Positions 16,401 to 23,160 of a stretch of 27,500 bases of DNA are shown in pieces. Origin of the DNA: Symbiodinium natans (taxonomy: Eukaryota > Sar > Dinophyceae > Suessiales > Symbiodiniaceae); NCBI GenBank assembly GCA_905221605.1, contig CAJNDS010002072.1, positions 611,197 through 638,696 on the forward strand. The letters are read 5' to 3'. Position numbers and translations under genes: made by a program. The notes beneath the pieces are model-generated. The model was given only the letters and a program-made list of their open reading frames with translations, did not search any database and was not told where the DNA came from. The first letter of the stretch is position 1, and each line of letters starts with the position of its first letter.

Positions 16401-19300
16401 AACGAAGGTCACCCTTGTTTTGGATTGGTTACTTTACAAGGGATCCTTGAACCCCCAAAAAGGGAAAAGGGCACCACCGGGCTACCGAGGACCCCTAAAC
16501 CTTAAACCCTAAACCCTAAACCCTAAACCCTAAACCCCCGAACCCGAAGAACCATGATGCAAGGGGGATCTGTGCTCAACATCCAAGCGCGACGCCGGAC
16601 GCCAATTCCAGAACAAGGCAGATCTTGCCTGGCGGCTCTCCGAAAACCCCGCGTTACGCACATGAGGCTACTTTGGTTTGTTTAGGGTTTAGGGTTTAGG
16701 GTTAGGGTTTAGGGTTTAGGGATTGTTGATGAGGATCGCGGTTTCCGGTGAACTCATCAGATCAACAGGGGCACCACCCGGCTTCCTAGCCAGTATCCGC
16801 TAGCCATGAGGGTCCATCAGGTACTTGGCCCGGGGAGTCACGAGCGAACGCCCAAGGCTTCTTCATTCGGTCACGTGGAATCCTAAAGCTCCAGCAGCCT
16901 AAACTCTGTTCATGTATATATATATATATACACTTATATACTTATATTTATATTTATATTTATGTTTATATATTATTATTATATATATATGTATCGCTTT
17001 TAGGGCAAGAGGAGTGCGAGTTTCTTCCGGAAGCCCAGTGACCTTCTGCCAGCACTGAGTACATGAGCCAAGCAGGCCAAGGCCAGCATGCGTTTAGGGT
17101 TTAGGGCTTTAGGGCTTTAGGGTTTAGGCTTTAGGATTTTCTCCAAATCCTACACCTCAAACCGTACCCAACCACAGCAAGCAATGCCGCCTACAGATTT
17201 GGGGTCTAGGGTATAGCGAGCCCACCTTTGAGCTTCATGTACTTATAAACAACTTGGGGGACTTTGGGGCCTTATAAGTGCAGTTCTACTTGGGGTTCTC
17301 AGTACCCTAAACCCTAAACCCTAGACCCTAGACCCTAAACCCTAATTGGGGCTGTAAGTACCCATGAACCTCCAAGTGCACCCAAGACCCCTAAACCCTA
17401 AACCCTAGACCCTAGACCCTAGACCCTAAACCCTAAACCCTAAACCCTAATGCAAATTCGGGTCCCAGCCTGGCGCTGTGCTGACCTCAGCGGCGGGGAG
17501 CCAGGAGGGCCTCCCTTACTATACAGGCTGGGGCTTTAGGGTTAGGGTTTAGGGTTTAGGGTTTAGGGTTTAGGGTTTAGGGTTTAGGGTTTAGGGATTA
17601 GGGTTTAGGGTTTAGGGTTTAGGGTTGAAGGTTTAGGGTTTAGAGTTTAGGGTTTTGGGTGTAGGGCTTTAGGGTTAGGATAACTGTACTGACTAACTAA
17701 AGTTACAGACTGATATCACTTGAGTTGTCATACTCATGACCCAGTTTAGGCCAACTTAGGGGCTCTTTATGGCTCTTTACTACGCCGCTGCTAGGGCTTC
17801 TGCCTTAGAGGAGCCTATCTCTCCCTTCAAAAAGGCACGGCGCGCAACGGGTCCATGTACTCAGAAAGTAGGTTCCGAACCCTTGAAGAGAGTCCCATGC
17901 CTTCCCTATACGTGTACCCGTTGAAGAAGCGGAATCGTAAGGGTCTATAAAGATACTCCCAGATGAAGCCTATACACCCTAAAGCCTAAACCCGAATCCC
18001 TAAGCAAACCCATCTGAGCCCTAAATCACTAGAGCTACGAGGCCAACAAAAACATGACCCGAACCTTGAAACCCGTCGAACCCCCAAACACCGCAGCTGC
18101 ATTCAATTCCTAAAGCCTCCAGGGTTCACAGTTCAAACCCCAAACCCCAAACCCTAAACCCCAAACCCTAAACCCCAAAACCCCAAACCCTAAACATCGT
18201 AGGTCTCCGCGCGCCAAAGAGCCGAACGATGCGCTCGCACGGCTGCAGCCTTGTGTTCGACTAGGGTTTAGGGTTTAGGGTTTAGGGTTTAGGGTTTAGG
18301 ATTTAGGGTTTAGGGTTTGGGGTTTAGGGTTTGGGGTTTGGGGTTTTGGGGCTTTAGGGTTTAATTACGTGAATCCCACTGCCATGTATGCTAACCCCTA
18401 TGCACCTTGCATGATACCTATATGCCAAAGTCTCCCCCCAAAAAAAGCCAGGACACAGACTTCAAGCTTAGAAGAACTTGAGCTTACGATCCCTCCCGAC
18501 AAAAAGTTGTTCATCTGCGCAACAGTGTACCCCTGGGCTACGGGGTTCTAGTCTTTTTCTGGGGGGGCAGGGGAGGGGGCGGAGCGGGCTTGCAGTGAAG
18601 GGGCCATGGCAGGGCGGTTGCCGGCGTTTGGTGATCTGACCTCCCCTAAACCCTCAACCCTAAACCCTAAAAACCCTCAGCCCTAAACCCTAAACCCTAA
18701 ACCCTAAACCCTGTACTAAGTCCTGTGACAGCAGGCTACAGTGGCGACCCATGGCCTGTTCGGCTAGAGGTTTTAGGGGCTGAAAGGCAGAACGCACCTA
18801 TCTAGGGCTTAGGGTTTAGGGTTTTGGGTTTAGGGTTTAGGGTTTAGGGTTTAGGTTTGAAAAGCGTAGAATAGAAATTTGGTACGAAAATGAGGGGCCC
18901 CTAGCATAGACTCCACATAGTGGGATTCCCTTGTAGTAAGCACTCAAAGAAGGTACCCCTGATTTCTTAGGGTTCTAACATGGTCCCTTAGTATGGGCCC
19001 TTAATGCCTTACATACCCCTTATATACCCTATACGCATGAAGGGCCCTTGCATCAGAACATTTTAATGGAGGTTACCCCAAACCCAAAACCCAAAACCCA
19101 AAACCCTAAACCCTAACCCTAAACCCTAAACCCTAAAGCCTAAAGCCTAAACCCTAAACCCTAAACCCCAACCAGAAGGTACCCCTAATTCCGGAAACCC
19201 CCACATTAGGGACATAGGGACTGCTGAACTCATCCTGAGCTCCCGGTCTCGGCCAGCATCTCCGCTTCTTGCAGCAACCTGCGTTTGGAGGGCGCGATTT
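10375..19300 (-). CDS. Protein kinase, tyrosine-kinase-like (TKL) type, split into many micro-exons
   Basis: This gene is invisible as a long ORF; I assembled it from minus-strand translations. Order from the 5' side: LLQEAEMLAE (alpha-C, about 19.25 kb), CERIVRLFG (18.22), PPGKICLVLELAS (16.62), SLSQFLHGPRG (16.02), LLEVLEPSQRAHLASDI (15.13), YLHGCHPSIIHGDLKSSN (14.10), KLADFGASRRPK (12.85), YLGGSVAYLAPE (10.70), and perhaps VMGRCLHDHAKNVAR (10.40). These are kinase subdomains III to VIII, and possibly XI, in correct order. The catalytic Asp (HGD), Lys (DLK), Asn and DFG Asp are present. HGD replaces the usual HRD, so it is a non-RD kinase. Reading phases agree across at least three consecutive junctions. 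Not found: the glycine loop, the beta-3 Lys and subdomain IX. It presumably phosphorylates Ser/Thr; the target is unknown. Confidence 0.82.
10668..10725 (-). CDS. Kinase exon: activation segment end and APE motif (subdomain VIII)
   Basis: The acceptor is GACAG|GCG. The exon reads AVYLGGSVAYLAPECTSLT, with G-S-V-A-Y-L-A-P-E matching the GTxxYMAPE block. Direct joining to the DFG exon gives about 24 residues between DFG and APE, a normal length. Confidence 0.75.
10754..10856. mobile_element. MITE-like element family 2, copy 1 (103 bp) with 8-bp target duplication
   Basis: The termini are TTGGGATGT and its complement, with an inner inverted repeat around CGAACAG and CTGTTCG. The element is flanked by perfect GTTTAAGG repeats (10746-10753, 10857-10864). 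An 8-bp duplication is the hallmark of hAT-type transposition. It sits in the kinase intron just upstream of the APE exon. Confidence 0.88.
11048..11195. repeat. Higher-order repeat of CTAACTCC / CCCTAAACCCTGAAA units
   Basis: A composite unit of about 45-50 bp (several ACTCCCT units followed by AAACCCTGAAACCCT) recurs three to four times. It looks like local expansion of degenerate telomeric sequence. Confidence 0.75.
11328..11385 (-). CDS. Coding-like island between the DFG and APE exons
   Basis: The minus strand is open as FALPRGPRSVTSHPLRRE after CACAG, and the island sits between CCCTAAA and TTTAGGG tracts. It could be an insert in the activation loop or non-coding. Confidence 0.2.
11400..12540. 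other. Repeat-rich stretch without recognisable exon
   Basis: Contains short TTTAGGG tracts, the family 3 element, and about 300 bp of AT-richer unique sequence (11.85-12.15 kb) in which no frame looks coding. It lies within the span of the kinase gene, presumably intron. Confidence 0.5.
11749..11839. mobile_element. MITE-like element family 3, full copy (about 91 bp)
   Basis: The left end runs from CCCTGGAACAC to CCTACAGTTT; the right end is AAACTGTAGGTAAAGAGAGT then CCCAGG. TA lies on both sides. Confidence 0.7.
12546..12625. repeat. Interstitial telomeric tract, CCCTAAA
   Basis: Lies to the left of the kinase DFG exon; sense-strand TTTAGGG in that intron. Confidence 0.9.
12832..12874 (-). 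CDS. Kinase exon: DFG motif (subdomain VII)
   Basis: The minus strand reads AAKLADFGASRRPK; frame and spacing to the catalytic loop fit. CAAGGC occurs at the upstream donor and at this acceptor, another direct repeat across an intron. The donor may be GC (AAGG|GCCGTA) or GT three bases on. Confidence 0.8.
12892..13028. repeat. Interstitial telomeric tract, TTTAGGG with CTTAGGG variants
   Basis: Immediately to the right of the DFG exon; on the sense strand it forms the CCCTAAA end of the upstream intron. Confidence 0.92.
13413..13535. repeat. Interstitial telomeric tract, CCCTAAA
   Basis: Left flank of the possible extra kinase exon at 13.57 kb. Confidence 0.9.
13534..13600 (-). CDS. Possible extra kinase exon between the catalytic loop and DFG
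   Basis: After TTTCAG the minus strand reads RAMARIPWSDALAGEVLF in phase 1, which matches the GTAAGT donor of the catalytic-loop exon. It would add an unusual insert of about 25 residues before KAAKLADFG. It is flanked by CCCTAAA and TTTAGGG tracts like the proven exons. Confidence 0.35.
13639..13733. repeat. Interstitial telomeric tract, TTTAGGG
   Basis: Right flank of the same island; about thirteen units, nearly perfect. Confidence 0.92.
13962..14025. repeat. Interstitial telomeric tract, CCCTAAA
   Basis: Just left of the catalytic-loop exon of the kinase gene. Confidence 0.9.
14063..14139 (-). CDS. Kinase exon: catalytic loop HGDLKSSN
   Basis: The exon reads VAYLHGCHPSIIHGDLKSS then NVLLFK. 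The acceptor is CCCAG|GT. Two donors are possible: GC after AAG (14062), or a canonical GTAAGT at 14055, which would add residues A-P and shift the phase to 1. The first joins directly to KLADFG; the second fits an extra exon near 13.57 kb. Confidence 0.88.
14175..14249. repeat. Interstitial telomeric tract, CCCTAAA
   Basis: About ten perfect units close to the acceptor of the catalytic-loop exon, here in the orientation opposite to the usual arrangement. Confidence 0.92.
14357..14484. repeat. Direct repeat separated by a telomeric tract
   Basis: GCCCTACCTACCTAA through ACGAGGAAGTTGT occurs at 14357-14393 and again at 14440-14475, with TTTAGGG units between. A segment may have been duplicated around the tract. 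Confidence 0.8.
14699..15058. repeat. CCCCTAAA octamer array (variant telomeric, about 360 bp)
   Basis: More than 40 near-perfect 8-bp units, distinct from the 7-bp units elsewhere, with a few 7- or 9-bp slips. It lies inside the kinase intron between the helix E and catalytic-loop exons. On the sense strand it reads TTTAGGGG just after the donor, with a C12A11 run between. Confidence 0.95.
15103..15162 (-). CDS. Kinase exon: helix E
   Basis: This 60 nt exon is phase 1 at both ends: acceptor CGAAG|CC, donor GGAAG|GTGCCA. It reads LLEVLEPSQRAHLASDILE. AHLASDILEG leads into VAYLHG in the next exon, which is typical of TKL kinases (x-x-IA-x-DIAxGLxYLH). Confidence 0.82.
15988..16047 (-). CDS. 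Kinase exon: GSLSQFLH (start of helix D)
   Basis: This 60 nt exon is phase 1 at both ends and reads SLSQFLHGPRGSRDEAYDI. The acceptor is CATAG|GC. The donor G|GTTTAGGG is supplied by the first unit of the adjacent telomeric tract. SL-x-x-x-LH is the usual TKL helix D pattern. Confidence 0.8.
16388..16489. mobile_element. Inverted-repeat element sharing termini with MmgE/PrpD intron 2
   Basis: The left end TTGGTAGCCCAGTAACG and the complement of the right end, TCGGTAGCCCGGTGGTGCCC, match the two termini of intron 2. Both groups run inward to CCCTTTTTGGG-like sequence. It lies in a kinase intron. Confidence 0.6.
16596..16637 (-). CDS. Kinase exon: hinge strand (subdomain V)
   Basis: This 42 nt exon reads PPGKICLVLELAS, the beta-5 strand into the hinge. 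The acceptor is CGGAG|AG and the donor is CCG|GCGTCG (GC type), both phase 1. Joined to the next exon it reads LVLELASGSLSQFLH. Upstream in the same frame GVFGE precedes PPGK, but a TAA lies just before it. Confidence 0.75.
16914..16993. repeat. AT-rich microsatellite
   Basis: TA, TATTTA and TTA units over about 80 bp in an otherwise GC-neutral region of the kinase gene. Confidence 0.9.
17459..17506 (-). CDS. Possible kinase exon continuing IVRLFG
   Basis: After CTGAG, the minus strand reads VSTAPGWDPNLH. Placed after IVRLFG it gives a natural LFG-VSTAPG loop before the next strand. It sits in a CCCTAAA-to-TTTAGGG island. Phase and boundaries are not proven. Confidence 0.35.
17530..17670. 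repeat. Interstitial telomeric tract, TTTAGGG
   Basis: About eighteen units; right flank of the island at 17.46-17.51 kb. CTAGACC variants make up the left-hand tracts at 17.32 and 17.41 kb. Confidence 0.92.
17848..17925. mobile_element. Possible short inverted-repeat element
   Basis: CAACGGGTCCATGTAC and GTGTACCCGTTG are complementary ends, related to family 4 at the GGTCCATGTAC core. Confidence 0.4.
18207..18259 (-). CDS. Kinase exon: beta-4/beta-5 strand IVRLFG (subdomain IV)
   Basis: The frame SNTRLQPCERIVRLFGARR starts after CCCTAG (about 18259) or after CTGCAG (18242). CERIVRLFG corresponds to the common HpnIVrlfG motif. The 3' boundary is not fixed; GC or GA donors fit. Flanks are CCCTAAA on the left and TTTAGGG on the right. 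Confidence 0.65.
18262..18362. repeat. Interstitial telomeric tract, TTTAGGG
   Basis: Right flank of the IVRLFG kinase exon; grades into TTTGGGG variants. Confidence 0.92.
18716..18770 (-). CDS. Coding-like island between kinase exons
   Basis: After CTTTCAG the minus strand reads PLKPLAEQAMGRHCSLLS, open to CACAG. It lies between the alpha-C and IVRLFG exons in a CCCTAAA/TTTAGGG island and could lengthen that loop. Only context supports it. Confidence 0.25.
19079..19171. repeat. Interstitial telomeric tract, CCCTAAA
   Basis: Left flank of the alpha-C exon; begins with CCCAAAA units. Confidence 0.9.
19218..19300 (-). CDS. Kinase exon: alpha-C helix (subdomain III)
   Basis: The minus strand reads IAPSKRRLLQEAEMLAETG in one frame, with the Glu expected to pair with the beta-3 Lys in an E-x-E-M-L context. 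Acceptor candidates are CCCTAG|CC and CGCAG|G; the donor is unresolved. The island is flanked by a CCCTAAA tract (19079-19171) on the left and a TTTAGGG tract (19303-19453) on the right. Confidence 0.6.
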
Positions 19301-19302
19301 GG

Positions 19303-19453
19303 GCTAGGGTTTAGGGTTTAGGGTTTAGGGTTTAGGGTTTAGGGTTTAGGGTTTAGGGTTTAGGGGTTAGGGTTTAGGGTTTAGGGTTTAGGGTTTAGGG
19401 TTTAGGGTTTAGGGTTTAGGGTTTAGGCTTTAGGGCTTTAGGGTTTAGGGTTA
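19303..19453. repeat. Interstitial telomeric tract, TTTAGGG (about 150 bp)
   Basis: Right flank of the alpha-C exon; one of the longest perfect heptamer runs in the window. Confidence 0.95.
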
Positions 19454-19586
19454 CAGGGGGGGCTGAGGTGGCCAGGTTGCCCTGAAACCTCTCTGAGACT
19501 CCCAGTAAAGGCTTCCGTTTGAAGCTGGAAAGGCACGAGGACTGCATAACGTTATGATATTGCCCTAGACCCTATAACCAGACCCC

Positions 19587-19776
19587 AAGGGTCCATGTAC
19601 CAAAACCCTAAACCCTAAACCTAAACCCTAAACCCTAAACCCTAAACCCTAAACCCTAAACCCTAAACCCTAAACCCTAAACCCTAAACCAAAATATGGA
19701 ATACTTCCGCCTTAAAGCACTTCCTACTTAGGGACTTTGGGGCGCAAGTATGTAATAGTCAGGTACGTGGACCCTT
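19587..19776. mobile_element. MITE-like element family 4, split by a telomeric tract
   Basis: The left terminus AAGGGTCCATGTACC (19587-19601) is followed at once by about 89 bp of CCCTAAA units. The family interior then resumes with AATATGGAATACTTCC and ends GGTACGTGGACCCTT. The tract therefore sits inside the element. Confidence 0.8.
19602..19690. repeat. Telomeric tract inside a family 4 element
   Basis: About twelve CCCTAAA units between the left terminus and the interior of the element at 19587-19776. Confidence 0.92.
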
Positions 19777-20142
19777 CGGGAGAGGGTCTTGGGGATCTGG
19801 AGAGCTCAGTCGGACAACCAGGCGGAGAGCTTAGGCCCTGAGCCAGACGTCTTCCTGAACCCTAATCCCTGAACCAAAACAAAACAAAGCTGAAACCTTG
19901 AACTCCAATGTCTAGAACCCTAAACCCGAAACCCTAAACCCTAACGAACTCTAAAGACCGGAGCCCCAAACTCTCAAGCTGCTATCTAGTTAGGGCTGGC
20001 ATCGGATCGTTGGCCTCCGGAGAGTTTAGGGGTTTCGGGGTGTAGGGCATATCGTCAGAACTTCCGAAGCCAGAGTGTGTGTGTGTGGATTCAGGCTTTG
20101 AACAGCTGCAAAGAATGTTTTAACCTCAGCCCTGCCTAATGA

Positions 20143-20242
20143 AACCCTAAACCCTAAACCCTGACCTAAACCCTAAACTACGTAACCCTAAACCCTAAAC
20201 CCTAAACCCTAAACCGTAAACCCTAAACCCTAAACCCTAAAC
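20143..20242. repeat. Interstitial telomeric tract, CCCTAAA
   Basis: Left flank of the island at 20243-20367, with the opposite tract at 20368-20433. Confidence 0.9.
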
Positions 20243-20367
20243 GTAAGCCGCAGGCAGGCTTGTTGCGACGTCGGCGGCCTCACAAGCGCACGGACGAAGG
20301 AAAGACGCAGCAGTTGCTGGGCGCTTAGGGTCGCGCAATGCGGGGACAGCCAAACCACAGATCCCAG
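20243..20367 (-). CDS. Coding-like island, unrecognised
   Basis: This GC-rich spacer lies between CCCTAAA and TTTAGGG tracts. Two minus frames are open: LSAQQLLRLSFVRALVR and PATAASFLRPCACEAADV. One may be a 5' exon of the kinase gene or its regulatory region. Nothing in it is diagnostic. Confidence 0.25.
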
Positions 20368-20433
20368 GTTTAGGGTTTAGGGTTTAGGGTTTAGGGTTTA
20401 GGGTTTAGGGTTTAGGGTTTAGGGTTTAGGGCT
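20368..20433. repeat. Interstitial telomeric tract, TTTAGGG
   Basis: Nine nearly perfect units; right flank of the island at 20243-20367. Confidence 0.92.
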
Positions 20434-20560
20434 GGCCAAATGCATCCTGCACCCTTTCCAGGTAGAATCTGAACCCTTTAGTTAGGTGGATCACCAGAAA
20501 ATATTGTGAAAGTCTCAAAAGGGCCCTCTAATTCCCAAATCCCCAATCGCCATCTATGAT

Positions 20561-20690
20561 CCCTAAACCCTAAACCCCAAACCCTAAACCCTAAACCCTA
20601 AACCTGAGACCCTAAACCCTAAACCCTAAACCCGAGACCCTAAACCCTAAACCCTAAACCCTAAACCCTAAACCCTCAGCCCTAAACCCA
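20561..20690. repeat. Interstitial telomeric tract, CCCTAAA
   Basis: Interrupted by GAGACCC units; left flank of a short open island at 20.70-20.78 kb. Confidence 0.9.
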
Positions 20691-21223
20691 ACATGAGCTT
20701 TTTGGAGAGCCGGTCGCACCTTGCCGTTGGACAGCGGGACAGAAGGAAGAGCCCCTGGCGAACCCAAAAATCAAAACACTTTGGGTTTTAGAGTTTTAGG
20801 GATTTTAGGGTTTAGGGCCTGGGACGGAGGATTTGTTCGAACTCCTTAGGTAAACCAAAACATTGTGGGGTTCCGAACTCAGGCTTCAAGGCCTTAAGCT
20901 CTAAACCCTACACCCTAAACCCTATACCCTAATCCCTATACCCTAAGCTCTAAACCTTGAGAAAGGAGCTCCTTCCTTCGCCCTGCGCCTGAGGGAAAGG
21001 CACATGCAATGAGACAACTCGCGCCCTGGAGAGTGGGCAGGGGACGGAGTCCTAAGCTACACTAGAACACACTTGGGGGCCAAAAAGGGGTTCCGATATT
21101 GAAGTACGTACTCTATAGGCCACTGAGACCCCTAAACCCTAAACCCCCCTAACCCTAAACCCCAAACCCCTAAACCCCTAAACCCTAACACCTAAACCCC
21201 CCAAAACCCTAAACCATAAACCC

Positions 21224-21306
21224 TCAGAGCTCAGGCCACAGATTGCTCAGGATCTGGCTGGCTGCTGGAAACTTCACCTCGGCCGACAGCCCGCACATGA
21301 GGGTGG
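21224..21306 (-). CDS. Last exon of an unrecognised gene
   Basis: After GAAG the minus strand reads TLMCGLSAEVKFPAAS then QILSNLWPEL and a TGA: 83 nt starting in phase 1. It is compositionally coding-like and flanked by CCCTAAA (left) and TTTAGGG (right). Being 5' of the kinase on the same strand, it marks a gene end between the two. I do not recognise the family. Confidence 0.45.
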
Positions 21307-21461
21307 CTTCTCTTTGGGGTCCTTTTTGTAGAGTTTAGGGTTTAGGGTTTAGGGTTAATTGGGGTTTGGGGTTTAGGGTTTTGGGTGGTTCTCGAAATTG
21401 GGGTCCTTTTTGGGGGTCCTGCGTTTAAGAGAGCCGAGCTCTTTATGCCATACAAGCAACC

Positions 21462-21525
21462 GTGTACCTGAGTACGGGGCCATAACCCTAAACCCCAAAC
21501 CCAATAACAAGGCACATGGGCCCTT
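21462..21525. mobile_element. MITE-like element family 4, shortened copy with a telomeric insert
   Basis: GTGTACCTGAGTACGGGGCC is followed by about 20 bp of CCCTAAA-type sequence, then AATAACAAGGCACATGGGCC. It is more decayed than the 19.6 kb copy. Confidence 0.5.
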
Positions 21526-21612
21526 GGGTTAAGATTTCAACCAAGGCTTCTCTCAGGCAAACTGCGCCCGCAATTCGGGGCAAACTGAACCGTCAGCCCC
21601 TAGTCCTAAACC

Positions 21613-21725
21613 CTACCTTCGAGAATTTCAAGAACCTACTTTGTGTAGACTCATGTGTGTTATGACCTCTTATAGGATTATTAGGTAACCTACACAAGAA
21701 AGTAGGTTTGGGGCGCTGAAGGTAG
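21613..21725. mobile_element. Inverted-repeat element (113 bp)
   Basis: Perfect outer CTACCTTC/GAAGGTAG ends; inner arms AACCTACTTTGTGTAG and CTACACAAGAAAGTAGGTT. Single copy in the window. Confidence 0.65.
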
Positions 21726-21840
21726 ACCCCAAAGCCTGAACCCCAAGCACTACAATAGCCTAAACCCCAAACCTAGTTCTCAGACCCTACACCCCAAACC
21801 CCAAAACACCAAAGCCTAAAAACCAAACCCTCAACTCCAG

Positions 21841-21950
21841 ACCTCAACCCTAAACCCTAAACCCTAAACCCTAAACCCTAAACCCTAAACCCTAAACACT
21901 AAACCACAAACCCTAAACCCCAAACCCTAACCCTAAAAACCCTCAACCCC
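21841..21950. repeat. Interstitial telomeric tract, CCCTAAA
   Basis: About fourteen units, preceded by some 100 bp of strongly degenerate copies. Confidence 0.9.
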
Positions 21951-22018
21951 CAAAAACCTGAACCCGGAAGCCGAACACGCCGCAAAATGAGGAAAGTCCC
22001 CAAAAAATAGCTGAACCC

Positions 22019-22122
22019 TAAGGGTCCATGTACCTTATTATTATATACTTAGACCCAAAAGTCCTTATATAGGAAGTACTTTAAGGCCCAAGTATTCCAT
22101 AATTAGGTACATGGACCCTTAG
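22019..22122. mobile_element. MITE-like element family 4 (GGTCCATGTACC), reference copy
   Basis: Termini TAAGGGTCCATGTACCT and AGGTACATGGACCCTTA are inverted repeats with TA/TTA at the ends, as in Tc1/mariner or PIF/Harbinger MITEs. The interior carries CTTATATAGGAAGTACTTTA. It is the most intact copy in the window. Confidence 0.85.
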
Positions 22123-22350
22123 GGGAAGCTCCCAAAGCTCAGGATTTTTGAGGGTTTTCAGGGCTTTGAGGCTTAGGTTTTTGGAGTTCTGGGCTTTTTG
22201 GGCTGTAGGTTGTTAGGGTCTAGGGGCTCTGCTTCAAACCGAATTATATGGCAACCTTAAACCCCCACAACCTTAATCTCGAATCCTCATGATTACATCC
22301 AGGAACACAGATCACGCGCTCAGACATCGTATGTTAGACACAGCCATAGC

Positions 22351-22476
22351 ATGGCATCGCAAAAAAATCGGAAACCACGCCTTGGTGCAAAACGCAAAGC
22401 GCAGTATAAGATTCATTCGCACGCAGAAAAGCCCATTACACTTCTTGTTAAGAACGCGCTGAGCCCAAAATGGTAA
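22351..22476 (+). CDS. Small basic ORF (41 aa), plus strand
   Basis: ATG to TAA reads MASQKNRKPRLGAKRKAQ at the start and is strongly Lys/Arg-rich. The end overlaps a canonical donor, TG|GTAAGC, so it might be a first exon. This 250 bp stretch is free of telomeric tracts. A second plus frame is also open, which weakens the call. Confidence 0.25.
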   Translation: MASQKNRKPRLGAKRKAQYKIHSHAEKPITLLVKNALSPKW

Positions 22477-22593
22477 GCTCCAGGCCCTGAGCCCTCAATC
22501 TTCAAAACCTTATGTTCAGTAGTAACCACGCCTTTCCTAAACCCTAAACCCTGAACCCTAAGCCCTAAGCCCTAAGCCCTAAACCCTTTAACT

Positions 22594-22636
22594 AGTAGGT
22601 ATCACCCAGAAAGCTGTAGGTAAAGAGAGTCCCAGG
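22594..22636. mobile_element. MITE-like element family 3, right half only
   Basis: The segment matches the last 43 bp of the copy at 11749-11839, including CTGTAGGTAAAGAGAGTCCC. The left half is absent and is replaced by CCCTAAA-type sequence. Confidence 0.75.
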
Positions 22637-22873
22637 CAAACCCTAAAGCCACAGACGTCGGGCACCCAACCGCGACGTCTCGCCGCCGCCAGCGCCCACG
22701 GTGGACGACGAAAGTCCCTTGCCCTGATCCAGGCCACAACACGGGTTCGGGGGTTTAGGGTCTACGGGTTTAGGGGTAAGAGTTCTTACAGAAATTGCAA
22801 AGCACCTAACCCTGAATCCTAATGCAACCGCCCAAACCCTGAACCCTGGACCCTCAACCTTAAACCCTAAACC

Positions 22874-22973
22874 TTGGGATGTTCCCCCCCTATGCTAACA
22901 GTCCTAATAGGATTATCGTACCCCCTACTACAATCCCTATTAAGGACTGTTTGCATAAGGAGGAACATCCCAA
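22874..22973. mobile_element. MITE-like element family 2, copy 2 (100 bp)
   Basis: TTGGGATGTTCC and its complement at the ends, with AACAGTCCTAATAGG and CCTATTAAGGACTGTT inside. The target looks like a telomeric repeat: CCTAAACC on the left and CCTACACC on the right, an imperfect duplication. Confidence 0.82.
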
Positions 22974-23128
22974 TCCTACACCCAATTAAACCGAAACCCT
23001 CAAACAAACTGGCCGCCGCGCCTAGACGTTCCAGTATGGCCAGCTCGGCATGGTCAAGCCTCAAACAGCAAGCTTCTCAGGGCCCAACACGATAAGTAAA
23101 AGGAGCTTAATACACAGAAAAGGGTCTT

Positions 23129-23160
23129 GGGGGGGGGGGGGGGGGGGGGGGGGGAGGGGG
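23129..23160. repeat. Poly-G run
   Basis: Twenty-six G, one A and five G. Poly-C runs of similar nature occur at 5992-6008, 13264-13276 and 15071-15082. Confidence 0.95.
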
